This document shows positions 25,570-34,903 of a stretch of 64,000 nucleotides of DNA, piece after piece (the stretch's first letter is position 1; each line of letters starts with the position of its first letter). Position numbers and translations under genes: made by a program. Source of the DNA: Winogradskyella psychrotolerans RS-3. GTDB lineage: Bacteria; Bacteroidota; Bacteroidia; Flavobacteriales; Flavobacteriaceae. Below the pieces are notes generated by a model that saw only the letters and a program-made list of their open reading frames with translations, searched no databases and had not been told where the DNA came from. The stretch is taken from positions 1 to 64,000 of the forward strand of contig NZ_ATMR01000037.1 in assembly GCF_000427335.1 (NCBI RefSeq), written 5' to 3'.

Positions 25570-26190
25570 TTAAATGATTAGTAATTCCTGCTTTTTTAAA
25601 TACAATTCTGTGTTTGGTCCTTCATTAAATAACAGATCTAAAATACTAAGATTAGGAATAAACCCATGCTTTTCAGTAAAAACTTGGGTGTATGACTCAA
25701 AGGTTTTGACTTCAGAATTTCGCTTTACTAAATTTCTATAATCTGTTTTATTAATAGGTTCTTTTTCAAATACAGTCGATTGAATAGGTCTGATGTTTAA
25801 TTGAAGACTGCTTATTATAATATCTAAACATTTCAAATTAAAGTCTAATATGTAATCGAATTTATTTTCAAAAAGCGGCATGAAGTCATCGATATAGAAC
25901 TCAAAAAACGGTGACATACTGTAAGCCGATTGTAGCGACTTTAAATGGAGGAGTTGCCATTGTTCTTCATTGGCAATCTTCACATTTTTATAAAGCTGTC
26001 TGTTCTTCTGTGTGTAACTCACAGGAACTGTTAAAGCCAACTTACCATTAGCACCATAAATTTCGGTCCGGTTTCTGTAGGATTGTTTTTGATAATTATC
26101 AAAGACCTCAAGATGTATCGAATCCGCATTCACAACAGCCCAAAAGTGTGCAATATTTGGGAAATATGTCGGATGTATAAGACCTGTCAT
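25570..26190 (-). CDS. WbqC family protein
   Basis: The 206-residue cytoplasmic protein matches the WbqC-like family: IHPTYFPNIAHFWAVV, FDNYQKQSYRNRTEI, and NGKLALTVPV. Members occur in polysaccharide biosynthesis loci, but in flavobacteria the gene commonly follows lepB. No catalytic role is established that I can support. The gap to lepB upstream is 21 bases. Confidence 0.88.
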   Translation of the reverse strand: MTGLIHPTYFPNIAHFWAVVNADSIHLEVFDNYQKQSYRNRTEIYGANGKLALTVPVSYTQKNRQLYKNVKIANEEQWQLLHLKSLQSAYSMSPFFEFYIDDFMPLFENKFDYILDFNLKCLDIIISSLQLNIRPIQSTVFEKEPINKTDYRNLVKRNSEVKTFESYTQVFTEKHGFIPNLSILDLLFNEGPNTELYLKKQELLII

Positions 26191-26211
26191 AGCGACTAAT
26201 TTAGTCTGTTT

Positions 26212-27816
26212 TTATGATGTTGCCTTTTTCTTCTTTCTCCATTTGTTAAAGAATGTGATTCCTAAAACAAGGACAATAAACGGAATTAAATAAGACGTAC
26301 GTTCATTACCACCACTGACAGTTGTGAATATTCGGTCCCAACGGAAACTCCAGTTTTTAATACCATCGTTAATACCATCAATACTCATCCAAATGAATAC
26401 AGGTTTACCAAAAATATGATCGTTAGGCACAAATCCCCAATAACGGCTATCAATAGAATTGTGTCTGTTGTCACCCATCATCCAATAGTAATCTTGCTTA
26501 AAAGTATATGAAGTAGCCGGTTGGTCGTCAATAAAAATTTGATCACCTCTAGTCACAACGTTGTGACCTTCGTATTCTCCAATCACACGTTTATATATAG
26601 AAATATTTTCAGTAGTTAAATTTACAGTACCACCAGCTTTAGGAATCCACATTGGTCCAAAGAAATCTGAATTCCAAGGGTAATTCTTGTCTTTAGGGAA
26701 AATATTGCCATCAACGCCTTTTTCTTGTTTTGTAGGTACAATAGATGCGACTTCAGGATGTAATCTTAATTTAGCAATGGCATCATCCGTTGCAGCAGGT
26801 ATAGAATAAGAGCCTTCAGTAGTTCCATAACCTAAACCATCTGTAATATCATATTTCTTTAAAATATCAATAATTCGCATGGGTTGTAATTGCCTCTTAA
26901 ACGTAATGTCGTAAGAAAATTGAAGATGAGATCTTGGTGGTAACTTATTTTGTTTCCCGTTAATAAAGACATACCCATTTCTAATTTCTAAAGTATCACC
27001 AGCGACACCAACACAGCGTTTTACTAAGTTGGTTTTTTTATCGATAGGCTTGTAATAATTTCGGTCTGGATTAAAATCATTCATGTTCAGCAAGGTATCT
27101 GCTGGCTGATTAAAAACGACGATATCATTACGTTCTACATTTTCAAATCCTGGTAATCTTAAAAAAGGCAGTTGGAGTTTATTAATCCAAGAGGTGTTGC
27201 GTTCTTCGAAATTATCGTTATATAGGTATGATTTCTTTCCTAAAACAGGAATCGTATCATGTACCATTGGTGCGCCAACTGTGGTCATTGGAGTACGTGC
27301 ACCATAATGAAACTTACTCACAATTAGAAAGTCACCAACCAATAAAGACTTTTCTAAAGACGATGAAGGAATCACAAAAGGTTGAAAGAAATACGTATGT
27401 ACAATCGTTGCGGCTACTACAGCGAAAAGAATAGAGCTAATCCATTCTCCTGATGATGTTTTTGGCTTAAGTTGTCTGTCTTCAATATAATTAACATCGG
27501 CAACATAATTGAGATAGAACAGGTAAAAACCTAAAGTAACAATGCATAAAAGGGCATCGATTTTACTGTCTTTTCCAAAAGAACGAGCGGTTTCTACCCA
27601 AACTGCAGGAATCATAATAAGGTTTACAATTGGTAAAAACATTAAAATTACCCACCACCAAGGGCGTGAGATAATTTTCATTAATACCACTGCATTATAA
27701 ATTGGCACAAATGCTTCCCAAGCTTTTCTGCCGGCTTTAATATATAATTTCCATGTCGCTAGTCCATGTATAATTTGTAAAATGAGTATAAAAATAAACC
27801 ATTGTGTCCAGGTCAT
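26212..27816 (-). CDS. lepB: Signal peptidase I, long flavobacterial form
   Basis: The 534-residue enzyme removes signal peptides from exported proteins. An N-terminal membrane region of about 120 residues (several segments) precedes a further segment and the catalytic domain. The nucleophile is S153 in IPSSSLEKS, where the usual SM is SL, and the general base is K266 in LVKRCVGVAGD. MMGDNRHNSIDSRYWGFV marks the C-terminal conserved box, and a final membrane segment follows (FIVLVLGITFF). A large insertion separates the two halves. It lies in the dapB-parAB gene group. Confidence 0.93.
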   Translation of the reverse strand: MTWTQWFIFILILQIIHGLATWKLYIKAGRKAWEAFVPIYNAVVLMKIISRPWWWVILMFLPIVNLIMIPAVWVETARSFGKDSKIDALLCIVTLGFYLFYLNYVADVNYIEDRQLKPKTSSGEWISSILFAVVAATIVHTYFFQPFVIPSSSLEKSLLVGDFLIVSKFHYGARTPMTTVGAPMVHDTIPVLGKKSYLYNDNFEERNTSWINKLQLPFLRLPGFENVERNDIVVFNQPADTLLNMNDFNPDRNYYKPIDKKTNLVKRCVGVAGDTLEIRNGYVFINGKQNKLPPRSHLQFSYDITFKRQLQPMRIIDILKKYDITDGLGYGTTEGSYSIPAATDDAIAKLRLHPEVASIVPTKQEKGVDGNIFPKDKNYPWNSDFFGPMWIPKAGGTVNLTTENISIYKRVIGEYEGHNVVTRGDQIFIDDQPATSYTFKQDYYWMMGDNRHNSIDSRYWGFVPNDHIFGKPVFIWMSIDGINDGIKNWSFRWDRIFTTVSGGNERTSYLIPFIVLVLGITFFNKWRKKKKATS

Positions 27817-27879
27817 AACCTTATATTTTGTCTAGTGTAGGTTGAAAATTATTTTAATTCGTTGCAATACATTGGCAAA

Positions 27880-28581
27880 TTAACCAATGTTTAACACATC
27901 TTTCATACTAAAGATGCCTTTTTTGTTTTTAATCCATTCTGCAGCGATTACAGCTCCCATAGCAAAACCTTGTCTACTGTGCGCTGTATGTTTAATGCTT
28001 ATAGCATCTACTTCAGAATTATAGGTAATCTCATGTGTGCCAGGCACTCCTTCAATGCGTTTAGCATCAATCTGAATTTCGGTAGGCTTTGGTTCGTCTA
28101 AAGTCCAATTGTTATAATTGGTATGCTCTATAATCTGCTCTGCCAACGTGATTGCAGTTCCACTTGGTGCGTCTAATTTTTGTGTATGATGAATTTCTTC
28201 TATTTCTGTTGTGTATTCAGAAAAGCCAGACATTAATTCAATCAATTTTTTGTTGAGTTCAAAGAAAAGGTTAACACCTAAACTAAAATTTGAAGCATAA
28301 AGAAAAGTACCTTCTTTAGAGTTGCAGTAGTCAATAATCTCATCGTAATGATCTAACCAACCTGTTGTTCCTGATATTACAGGAACGCCAGCATCCAAAG
28401 CTTTTTTTATGTTAGCGACGGCAACTGATGGAATACTAAAGTCTATGGCAACATCAGCATCGGCAAAATCATAATTAGAATCTGCATCTGATACTTTCAA
28501 TACAATACTGTGACTGCGATTTACTGCGATAGCCTCAATACTTTTGCCCATTCTTCCATAACCGAGTAAAGCTATTTTCAT
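27880..28581 (-). CDS. dapB: 4-hydroxy-tetrahydrodipicolinate reductase
   Basis: DapB reduces the dapA product with NAD(P)H in the lysine/diaminopimelate pathway. The 233-residue protein has the N-terminal nucleotide-binding GYGRMGKSIE, SGTTGW, the catalytic EIHHTQKLDAPSGTA motif and a C-terminal GAVIAAEW. Length is slightly short for the family, as in other Bacteroidota. It starts one base after the DUF5683 stop and precedes lepB. Confidence 0.95.
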   Translation of the reverse strand: MKIALLGYGRMGKSIEAIAVNRSHSIVLKVSDADSNYDFADADVAIDFSIPSVAVANIKKALDAGVPVISGTTGWLDHYDEIIDYCNSKEGTFLYASNFSLGVNLFFELNKKLIELMSGFSEYTTEIEEIHHTQKLDAPSGTAITLAEQIIEHTNYNNWTLDEPKPTEIQIDAKRIEGVPGTHEITYNSEVDAISIKHTAHSRQGFAMGAVIAAEWIKNKKGIFSMKDVLNIG

Positions 28582-28582
28582 G

Positions 28583-29170
28583 TTAAAATTTAAAATTAAA
28601 CGTTAGTCCCAAATCCGAAGTGTTTTCCATTTGGTTATACTGATAATGTGGACTAAGACTTAGGTTTTCGTCGACATTAAATTGAAGTAAATGTGCGTCT
28701 ATATTAGCATCAATAATATTTAGAGCATATAAGCCTAAAGTTATTAAAACAGACATTTCTTTATTTCGCCTAAACTGTTCTTGTGCTCTAATAAGTCCCT
28801 CATCAGAAATTGAACCATAAAATTCGTCTGTTGTATAACCTGCTAAACGACTTTTATAAGCATCTCTATAACGGTCAAACTGCTTATCATTATTAATAAA
28901 GAAATATACTCCTGTACCTATGGCTCCCCAAACAATCGGAATTTTCCAATATTTTTTATTGTAAGCCTGACCTAAACCAGGAAGTACTGCAGAGTAAAAA
29001 GCAGCCTTAGAAGGTCTTAAAGGATCTATTTCTTTTTTAATTAAGGTTTCGTTCGCAATAATTGGACTTTCTTCTATGGCAATACTAATGCTGTCTTTTT
29101 CTATTTGTGAAAATGAAAAAAGTACAGAAAACAAGCAGGCTAAAAGACTGTAAAACCCTCTATTTGTCAC
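28583..29170 (-). CDS. DUF5683 family exported protein
   Basis: The 195-residue product begins at GTG 29170 inside the end of parB. It has a signal peptide (MTNRGFYSLLACLFSVLFSFSQ) and the DUF5683 core: PSKAAFYSAVLPGLGQAYNK, KYWKIPIVWGAIG, and DANIDAHLLQFNVDENLS. It is likely inner-membrane or periplasmic; function is unknown. Its location between parB and dapB is a common flavobacterial arrangement. Confidence 0.88.
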   Translation of the reverse strand: MTNRGFYSLLACLFSVLFSFSQIEKDSISIAIEESPIIANETLIKKEIDPLRPSKAAFYSAVLPGLGQAYNKKYWKIPIVWGAIGTGVYFFINNDKQFDRYRDAYKSRLAGYTTDEFYGSISDEGLIRAQEQFRRNKEMSVLITLGLYALNIIDANIDAHLLQFNVDENLSLSPHYQYNQMENTSDLGLTFNFKF

Positions 29171-30062
29171 GTTGAACTAATTTTTTAATTCGGTTAAAAT
29201 CTTCTTCAGAATGGAACGGTATTGTTATTTTTCCGCTTCCTGTCTTAGTAACCTTAACGTCTATCTTATGACCGAAGTATTCTGAAAAGTCTCTTACCCC
29301 TTTTTTAATATGCTTGGGAATTTCGAAAGTAGGTTCTTCTGTTTTAGCTGGTGCATCAGAATTTAAGTTCTTTACTAATTGTTCCGTAGCTCTAACGGAT
29401 AATTTATTGGTAATGATTTTTTCGTAAACTTCTAGTTGATCTACTTGGTCTTCAATATTGACCATAGCTCTCCCATGACCCATGCTAATAAAACCATCTC
29501 TCATACCTGTTTGTATGATTGGATCTAGCTTTAATAAACGTAAATAATTTGCAATTGTAGAACGTTTTTTTCCAACACGTTCGCTCATTTGCTCTTGTGT
29601 TAGTTGAATTTCATCAATTAAACGTTGATACGATAAAGCAATTTCTATTGGGTCTAAATCTTGACGTTGAATATTCTCTACCAAAGCCATTTCTAATGAC
29701 TCTTGGTCATTAGCAATTCTTATATATGCCGGAATGACTTCTAATCCAATTAGTTTTGAAGCTCTAAAACGACGCTCACCAGATACTAATTGGTATTTGT
29801 TAAATGCTAATTTTCTAACCGTTATAGGTTGAATAACTCCAAGCTCGCGAATGGAAGACGCAAGTTCTTTTAATGTTTCTTCATTAAAATTAGTTCTTGG
29901 TTGAAATGGATTGACCTCAATACTTTCAATATCGAGTTCTACAATATTACCAACCACTTTATCTGCATTGATATCTTCGGCAGAATTTATATCGTTATCA
30001 GGATCTTTTAGTAAGGCAGAAAGACCACGTCCTAATGCTTGTTTTTTTGTCGCTTTCGCCAT
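29160..30062 (-). CDS. parB: Chromosome partitioning protein ParB
   Basis: ParB binds parS sites near the origin and, with ParA, segregates chromosomes. The 300-residue protein has the CTPase motif GERRFRAS, IQPITVRKL upstream and NIQRQDLDPIE, followed by the HTH (LTQEQMSERVGKKRSTIANYL). The C-terminal dimer region is short and basic. Its ATG shares its A with the parA stop (TAATG), and its end overlaps DUF5683 by 11 bases. I did not notice a canonical parS in the window. Confidence 0.95.
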   Translation of the reverse strand: MAKATKKQALGRGLSALLKDPDNDINSAEDINADKVVGNIVELDIESIEVNPFQPRTNFNEETLKELASSIRELGVIQPITVRKLAFNKYQLVSGERRFRASKLIGLEVIPAYIRIANDQESLEMALVENIQRQDLDPIEIALSYQRLIDEIQLTQEQMSERVGKKRSTIANYLRLLKLDPIIQTGMRDGFISMGHGRAMVNIEDQVDQLEVYEKIITNKLSVRATEQLVKNLNSDAPAKTEEPTFEIPKHIKKGVRDFSEYFGHKIDVKVTKTGSGKITIPFHSEEDFNRIKKLVQRDK

Positions 30063-30829
30063 TATAATTCATTTTTCTTTATCAGCTCCTTTGCTAGGCT
30101 CAAATAATTTACTGCTCCTTTGCTGCTTACATCATAATTAATAATGCTCTCTCCATAACTTGGTGCTTCACCTAAGCGTACGTTTCTTTGAATAATCGTA
30201 TCAAACACCATATCACTAAAGTGTTTCTGAACTTCTTCTACGACCTGGTTAGATAAGCGTAAACGAGAATCGAACATTGTTAATAATAAACCTTCTATGT
30301 CTAACGCTTCATTATGGATTTTCTGTACACTTTTAATAGTATTTAACAGTTTACCTAAACCTTCTAATGCAAAATATTCACATTGAATAGGTATAATTAC
30401 TGAATCTGCGGCTGTTAAGGCATTTAACGTAAGTAATCCTAGGGACGGCGCACAATCAATTAAAATGTAATCATATTCCGTTTTTAAATCGGTAATAGCC
30501 TTTTTAAGCATGTATTCACGCTCTTCTTTATCTACTAACTCAATTTCTATAGCTACAAGATCGATATGAGCAGGTAAAATATCTACATTGGGTGCATTAG
30601 AAGCTACAATGGCGTCTTTTGCTAAAGCAGTGTGTTCTAAAACCTGGTAGGAGCCTATCTCAACAGCGTCTACATCAATACCTAAACCCGAACTTGCGTT
30701 GGCTTGAGGATCGGCATCTATAAGCAGCACTTTCTTCTCTAGGGCACCTAGTGAAGCGGCTAAATTTACTGAGGTTGTTGTCTTACCAACTCCTCCTTTC
30801 TGATTTGCTATCGCAATGATTTTACCCAT
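30062..30829 (-). CDS. parA: Chromosome partitioning ATPase ParA
   Basis: The 255-residue Soj/ParA-type ATPase has the deviant Walker A KGGVGKTT (residues 11-18), the Walker B-like YILIDCAPSLG, and QCEYFALEGL. This short form without an N-terminal HTH is the chromosomal type. It leads the operon parA-parB-DUF5683-dapB-lepB-WbqC. Confidence 0.95.
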   Translation of the reverse strand: MGKIIAIANQKGGVGKTTTSVNLAASLGALEKKVLLIDADPQANASSGLGIDVDAVEIGSYQVLEHTALAKDAIVASNAPNVDILPAHIDLVAIEIELVDKEEREYMLKKAITDLKTEYDYILIDCAPSLGLLTLNALTAADSVIIPIQCEYFALEGLGKLLNTIKSVQKIHNEALDIEGLLLTMFDSRLRLSNQVVEEVQKHFSDMVFDTIIQRNVRLGEAPSYGESIINYDVSSKGAVNYLSLAKELIKKNEL

Positions 30830-30909
30830 TAAATGATTTGGTTAAATATAAGGGCTTAAAATTACGATTATTTACGACTTTAAGAAATTGAAGTTGTTAA
30901 CAGTTCTAT

Positions 30910-30949
30910 AAAAAAAAGCAGCCTTCTATAGAAATATAAAAGGCTGCTT
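30910..30949 (-). terminator. Rho-independent terminator of the M16 protease gene
   Basis: A 10-bp stem AAGCAGCCTT (30916-30925) with AAGGCTGCTT (30940-30949) has a T-run on the minus strand. It lies 19 bases past the protease stop. Confidence 0.9.
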
Positions 30950-30967
30950 AATATTAAGAGGATAATT

Positions 30968-33811
30968 TTATTTTTCTGGATTATGAATACCAGTGATATA
31001 ACCTTGAGTTAAATATTTTTTTGCCGCATCGTGCAGGTCGGCTACGGTTAAGCTATTTACAGCATCTTCAAATTTTAAAATGTTATGTGCATCTTTTTTG
31101 AGGTAGTCTGCATTTTTAAGCTGCCCTAACCAAAATCTATTGGTTTTTAAATCTTCTTTATAATCTAAGATTTGAGCTTTTTTTACTTTTTCTAAATCTT
31201 TTTCTGTTGGGCCTTCTTTTACTAAAAGATCGACTTCTTTCATCGTTGCTGTTATAAGTTTATCAACATTTTCCGGACCGCAAGGAAAGCTAATGTTAAA
31301 CCTAAACCAATCATAAGGCATATTACTAATACTCGCATTGGCACCAGCTCCGTATACGCCTCCTTCTTCTTCACGTAACTTTTCAATTAATTTAATTGAT
31401 AAAACTTCAGCTAAACTTTTTAAGGCATGAGCTTCTTTTTCACTGTAATCGGTTGGACCGTGATAAGTTATTCTTACTGAGCTTTTTGGATCTTCGCCTT
31501 TCTCAATAATCTTTTTATGAGAACCTGTTAAGGGTCTAAAATCGCTTACGTTATAAGATTCGTTGCTTTTAGTTGAAGGTAAACTAGCTAAATAAGTTTC
31601 GCATAATTCAACAAACTTAGTTTCGTCAATATTACCTACAAAATAGAAATGGAAATCACCTGCATCGGCAAAACGTTCTTTGTATTTTTCGTATGCTAAA
31701 TTATAATCTGCGTTATCCATGTCTTCAGCAGTTGGGAATCCGGTATATCTTGGGTTTTTTCCATAAATAAACTCTGACAATTGATCTTGAAAATAAAATT
31801 GTGGACTAGATAGAAGATTGCCTAAAAACGCCTTTTGTTTATCAGCAAAACTTTTAAAGGCGTTTTCATCTTTATTTAAAGCCGTAAAGTGTAGATGCGT
31901 TAATTGAAATAGTGTTTCTAAATCTTTAGGTGTTGTATTGCCTGATAACCCTTCGCTATAAGTGCCAATTGACAATCTTACATTTGCAATTTTACCAGAC
32001 ATCATTTTTCCTAATTCAATCTTATCAAAACCATTAACTCCAGCTTCTGTTAAACCTCCATTAGCATTAGAAGTTGCTTTGTAGTCTTCATCAGTATATA
32101 ACGAAGTTCCTCCATAGCTAAACGCGTCAAATAAAATTTCATCATTCTTAAAATCAGTCTTTTTGTAAGTTACTGTAGCTCCATTGCTTAATAATAACGT
32201 GGTTGTGCCTAGTGTTTCATCTGTTTTATAGTCTGCGATACTGCCTTTTGATGGCATTTTAGTCATTAAAGATGAAGCAACAGCCTTGTCTTCATAAGGT
32301 TTTAAATCCATTGCATTAACAGAATCTAATAATTCTAATACTTCCGCTTCTTTAACTTGTTCTAAATCGTCTTTTTCTGGACCTGTAAGTATAATAACGC
32401 GGTTGTCTTCTTTGATATAAGATTTAATCAATGCGTTAACTTCATCTAATGTAATAGTTGGTAATTGTGCATTCATAAAGTCGAATCTCCAATCCATACT
32501 AGGAATAGGGTTTTGCTCTAAGAAATTACTAACGTAACGGCCGACAATTCTGTTAGATTCCATTTTGTCTCTATCTTTAAAGGCGCGTTCCATATTGGCA
32601 ATGATGTCTTTTTTAGCACGATTAAATTCTCCTTCAAAAAAGCCATGTTGAAGAACACGTTGATTTTCTACTAAAAGTGTTTTTAATGCGTCTAATTGTC
32701 CGGTCGGACTCGTCATAGCAGAAGATTGAAAAGCATTCTTAGTACGTGCATACGTGCCGCCGTAGTAAGTAAAGCCATATACAAAAGGAGGATTGTCTCC
32801 ATTTCTAATTTCATCTAGTCGATTATTTATCATTTGAGAGAATAAATTCTCAACCATAGATTTTCTATAATCAGCGTAAGTAACATCTGGTTTAGAGTTT
32901 ACTTTATCTTTAAACATTAATTGTACGTTTGAAAATGGTGCTTCCTTATCGGATTCAATGGCAACAAAGGTTTCCTTATGGTTAGGTAAATCGAATGATG
33001 GTCTTGGTTTTGGGTTTTTCGGATTTTTTATATGTCCGAAATGTGACTTTATTTTTTCTTCTAATACTGATACATCAATATCTCCCACGGCAATTACGGC
33101 CATTAAATCTGGTCTGTACCAATCTTTATAAAAACGCTTTAGGCTTTCGTATTTAAAAGTTTCTAAATTCTCTTTTGTGCCAATAGGAAGTCGTTCTGCA
33201 TACATGGAACCATGCATCATTTTTGGTAAGTATTCTTGCATCATGCGTTCGTCAGCTCCTTTACCTAAACGGTATTCTTCTAAAACAACACCACGTTCAT
33301 TGTCTATCTCTTCATCGGTTAAAAGCGCGTTGTGCGCCCAATCTTCTATGATTTGAAAACCTTTTTCAAGTTTTTCCGGATCATCGCTAGGAATAGGGAG
33401 GATGTAAACAGTTTCATCGAAACTAGTATAAGCATTTAGGTGCGCTCCAAACTTTACACCAATACTTTGAAGGTAATCAACTAACTCATTTTTTTTGAAA
33501 TTTTTGGTGCCATTAAAGCACATATGTTCCATAAAGTGTGCTAAGCCTAATTGGTCTTCGTCTTCTAGAATAGAACCAGCATTAATAACAAGTCTCAGTT
33601 CGACTTTGTTTTCAGGTTTTGGGTTGTTTTGAATGTAATAAGTGAGACCGTTTGATAAAGTGCCTGTTTTTACATTAGGGTCTGTGGGAATGAGATCTGA
33701 TGGATTGTAAGTAACTTTTGAATCTGGTGTTGTGGCTACAACCTGAGCATTTAAGGGAAATACAAAGGTTAGACACATTATTACTAATGTACCAATACTA
33801 AATTTTTTCAT
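30968..33811 (-). CDS. M16 family zinc metallopeptidase, two-domain
   Basis: The 947-residue exported protein starts with a signal peptide (MKKFSIGTLVIMCLTFVFPL). The N-terminal M16 domain has the inverted zinc motif HFMEH (H92, E95, H96) and a downstream NERGVVLEEYR supplying the third ligand. The second M16 copy in the C-terminal half lacks HxxEH, as in pitrilysin-type proteases where it only closes the chamber. It likely degrades peptides in the periplasm. It is monocistronic, with its own terminator. Confidence 0.93.
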   Translation of the reverse strand: MKKFSIGTLVIMCLTFVFPLNAQVVATTPDSKVTYNPSDLIPTDPNVKTGTLSNGLTYYIQNNPKPENKVELRLVINAGSILEDEDQLGLAHFMEHMCFNGTKNFKKNELVDYLQSIGVKFGAHLNAYTSFDETVYILPIPSDDPEKLEKGFQIIEDWAHNALLTDEEIDNERGVVLEEYRLGKGADERMMQEYLPKMMHGSMYAERLPIGTKENLETFKYESLKRFYKDWYRPDLMAVIAVGDIDVSVLEEKIKSHFGHIKNPKNPKPRPSFDLPNHKETFVAIESDKEAPFSNVQLMFKDKVNSKPDVTYADYRKSMVENLFSQMINNRLDEIRNGDNPPFVYGFTYYGGTYARTKNAFQSSAMTSPTGQLDALKTLLVENQRVLQHGFFEGEFNRAKKDIIANMERAFKDRDKMESNRIVGRYVSNFLEQNPIPSMDWRFDFMNAQLPTITLDEVNALIKSYIKEDNRVIILTGPEKDDLEQVKEAEVLELLDSVNAMDLKPYEDKAVASSLMTKMPSKGSIADYKTDETLGTTTLLLSNGATVTYKKTDFKNDEILFDAFSYGGTSLYTDEDYKATSNANGGLTEAGVNGFDKIELGKMMSGKIANVRLSIGTYSEGLSGNTTPKDLETLFQLTHLHFTALNKDENAFKSFADKQKAFLGNLLSSPQFYFQDQLSEFIYGKNPRYTGFPTAEDMDNADYNLAYEKYKERFADAGDFHFYFVGNIDETKFVELCETYLASLPSTKSNESYNVSDFRPLTGSHKKIIEKGEDPKSSVRITYHGPTDYSEKEAHALKSLAEVLSIKLIEKLREEEGGVYGAGANASISNMPYDWFRFNISFPCGPENVDKLITATMKEVDLLVKEGPTEKDLEKVKKAQILDYKEDLKTNRFWLGQLKNADYLKKDAHNILKFEDAVNSLTVADLHDAAKKYLTQGYITGIHNPEK

Positions 33812-33911
33812 TGATTGCTGGATTTAATGGATTAGTGTTTATAAGAAATTTCCACTAATTTAAACATAAAATCATGAAAGTTAAAGGAATAACGATATTT
33901 TAACTAAACAC

Positions 33912-34850
33912 TTAGTTTGAAGATAGAGCTTGTCTGTTCAAAAATTTTAGAACTGAATTAAAGTAATCTTCGCCTCCAGTTTCCCAAAGATCTGAATGGC
34001 CAGCTGATTCTATTTCTATAAATTCTTTATCAATACTTTTAATCCTAGAGAAGTTCGCTTTGCCATTTGTGATTGGGATTGGTTTGTCTTTTCCGCCGTG
34101 AACAACTAGTATCGGTTGTGTAATATTTTCACTGTATTTGTATGGGTTAGCGTCATCGGGATTGAAATCGGCAATACGTCCTGCTCTGTCAACTAAATAA
34201 TTACTGAATAATTCTAGGTTGAACCCTGCGTGACGCTTAAAATAATATTGAATATTTGTTTTTAAGTTTTTATATGAACTTTCTGCAATGCCGTATTTAA
34301 TACGCTTATCCATTCCCATTGCTTGTAATGTAAACGCACCTCCTATGGATTGTCCCCAAAGACCGATGTTGCCTAAATTTTCATCTTTAATTAATTGGCT
34401 AATTAGTGTCTGAATGTCTTTTGTTTCTTTAACTCCATACGTAAGAAACTGACCTTCGCTTTCGCCAAACCCTCTAGAATCTAACGCTACCGAGTTAAAG
34501 CCATTTGTAGCTAAAAATTCACTTAACCCGAGAAAATGATCTTTATTATGGCTACTACCATGCAATAATATTATTGTGCCTTTAGTGTTTTGTAAGCTCG
34601 AGTATGTTAATAGGGCAGATAGCTTAAGGTTGTCAAAGGTTATAATCGTTAACTTCTTTCTTTTGAATTTAGAGTTGTCGTTAGATTCTAATTGGGCATT
34701 TATAACTTTTTCTGTTTTAAACAGTTGAGCAATAGGATTTCTTGTTTGCATTATAAAACGAGGGAAAACAAAATGTATAAGTATTAATCCTGCTATAGTT
34801 AGAATTAGTAAAACACGTTTTATGAATTTTGTTTTTCTGTTTTTTTTCAT
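33912..34850 (-). CDS. Alpha/beta hydrolase with N-terminal membrane anchor
   Basis: The 312-residue protein has one N-terminal membrane segment (about 11-30, VLLILTIAGLILIHFVF). The hydrolase fold shows LLHGSSHNKDH, the nucleophile elbow GQSIGG, VVHGGKDKPIP and the final histidine in SAGHSDLW. It belongs near the BAAT/prolyl-oligopeptidase-like hydrolases; the substrate cannot be predicted. It stands alone between the M16 and mutase genes. Confidence 0.85.
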   Translation of the reverse strand: MKKNRKTKFIKRVLLILTIAGLILIHFVFPRFIMQTRNPIAQLFKTEKVINAQLESNDNSKFKRKKLTIITFDNLKLSALLTYSSLQNTKGTIILLHGSSHNKDHFLGLSEFLATNGFNSVALDSRGFGESEGQFLTYGVKETKDIQTLISQLIKDENLGNIGLWGQSIGGAFTLQAMGMDKRIKYGIAESSYKNLKTNIQYYFKRHAGFNLELFSNYLVDRAGRIADFNPDDANPYKYSENITQPILVVHGGKDKPIPITNGKANFSRIKSIDKEFIEIESAGHSDLWETGGEDYFNSVLKFLNRQALSSN

Positions 34851-34903
34851 GCAGGATTGGAGCTATTTAGTGGGGTATGAAATTTGAAAAGAAAAGCGAT
34901 ATA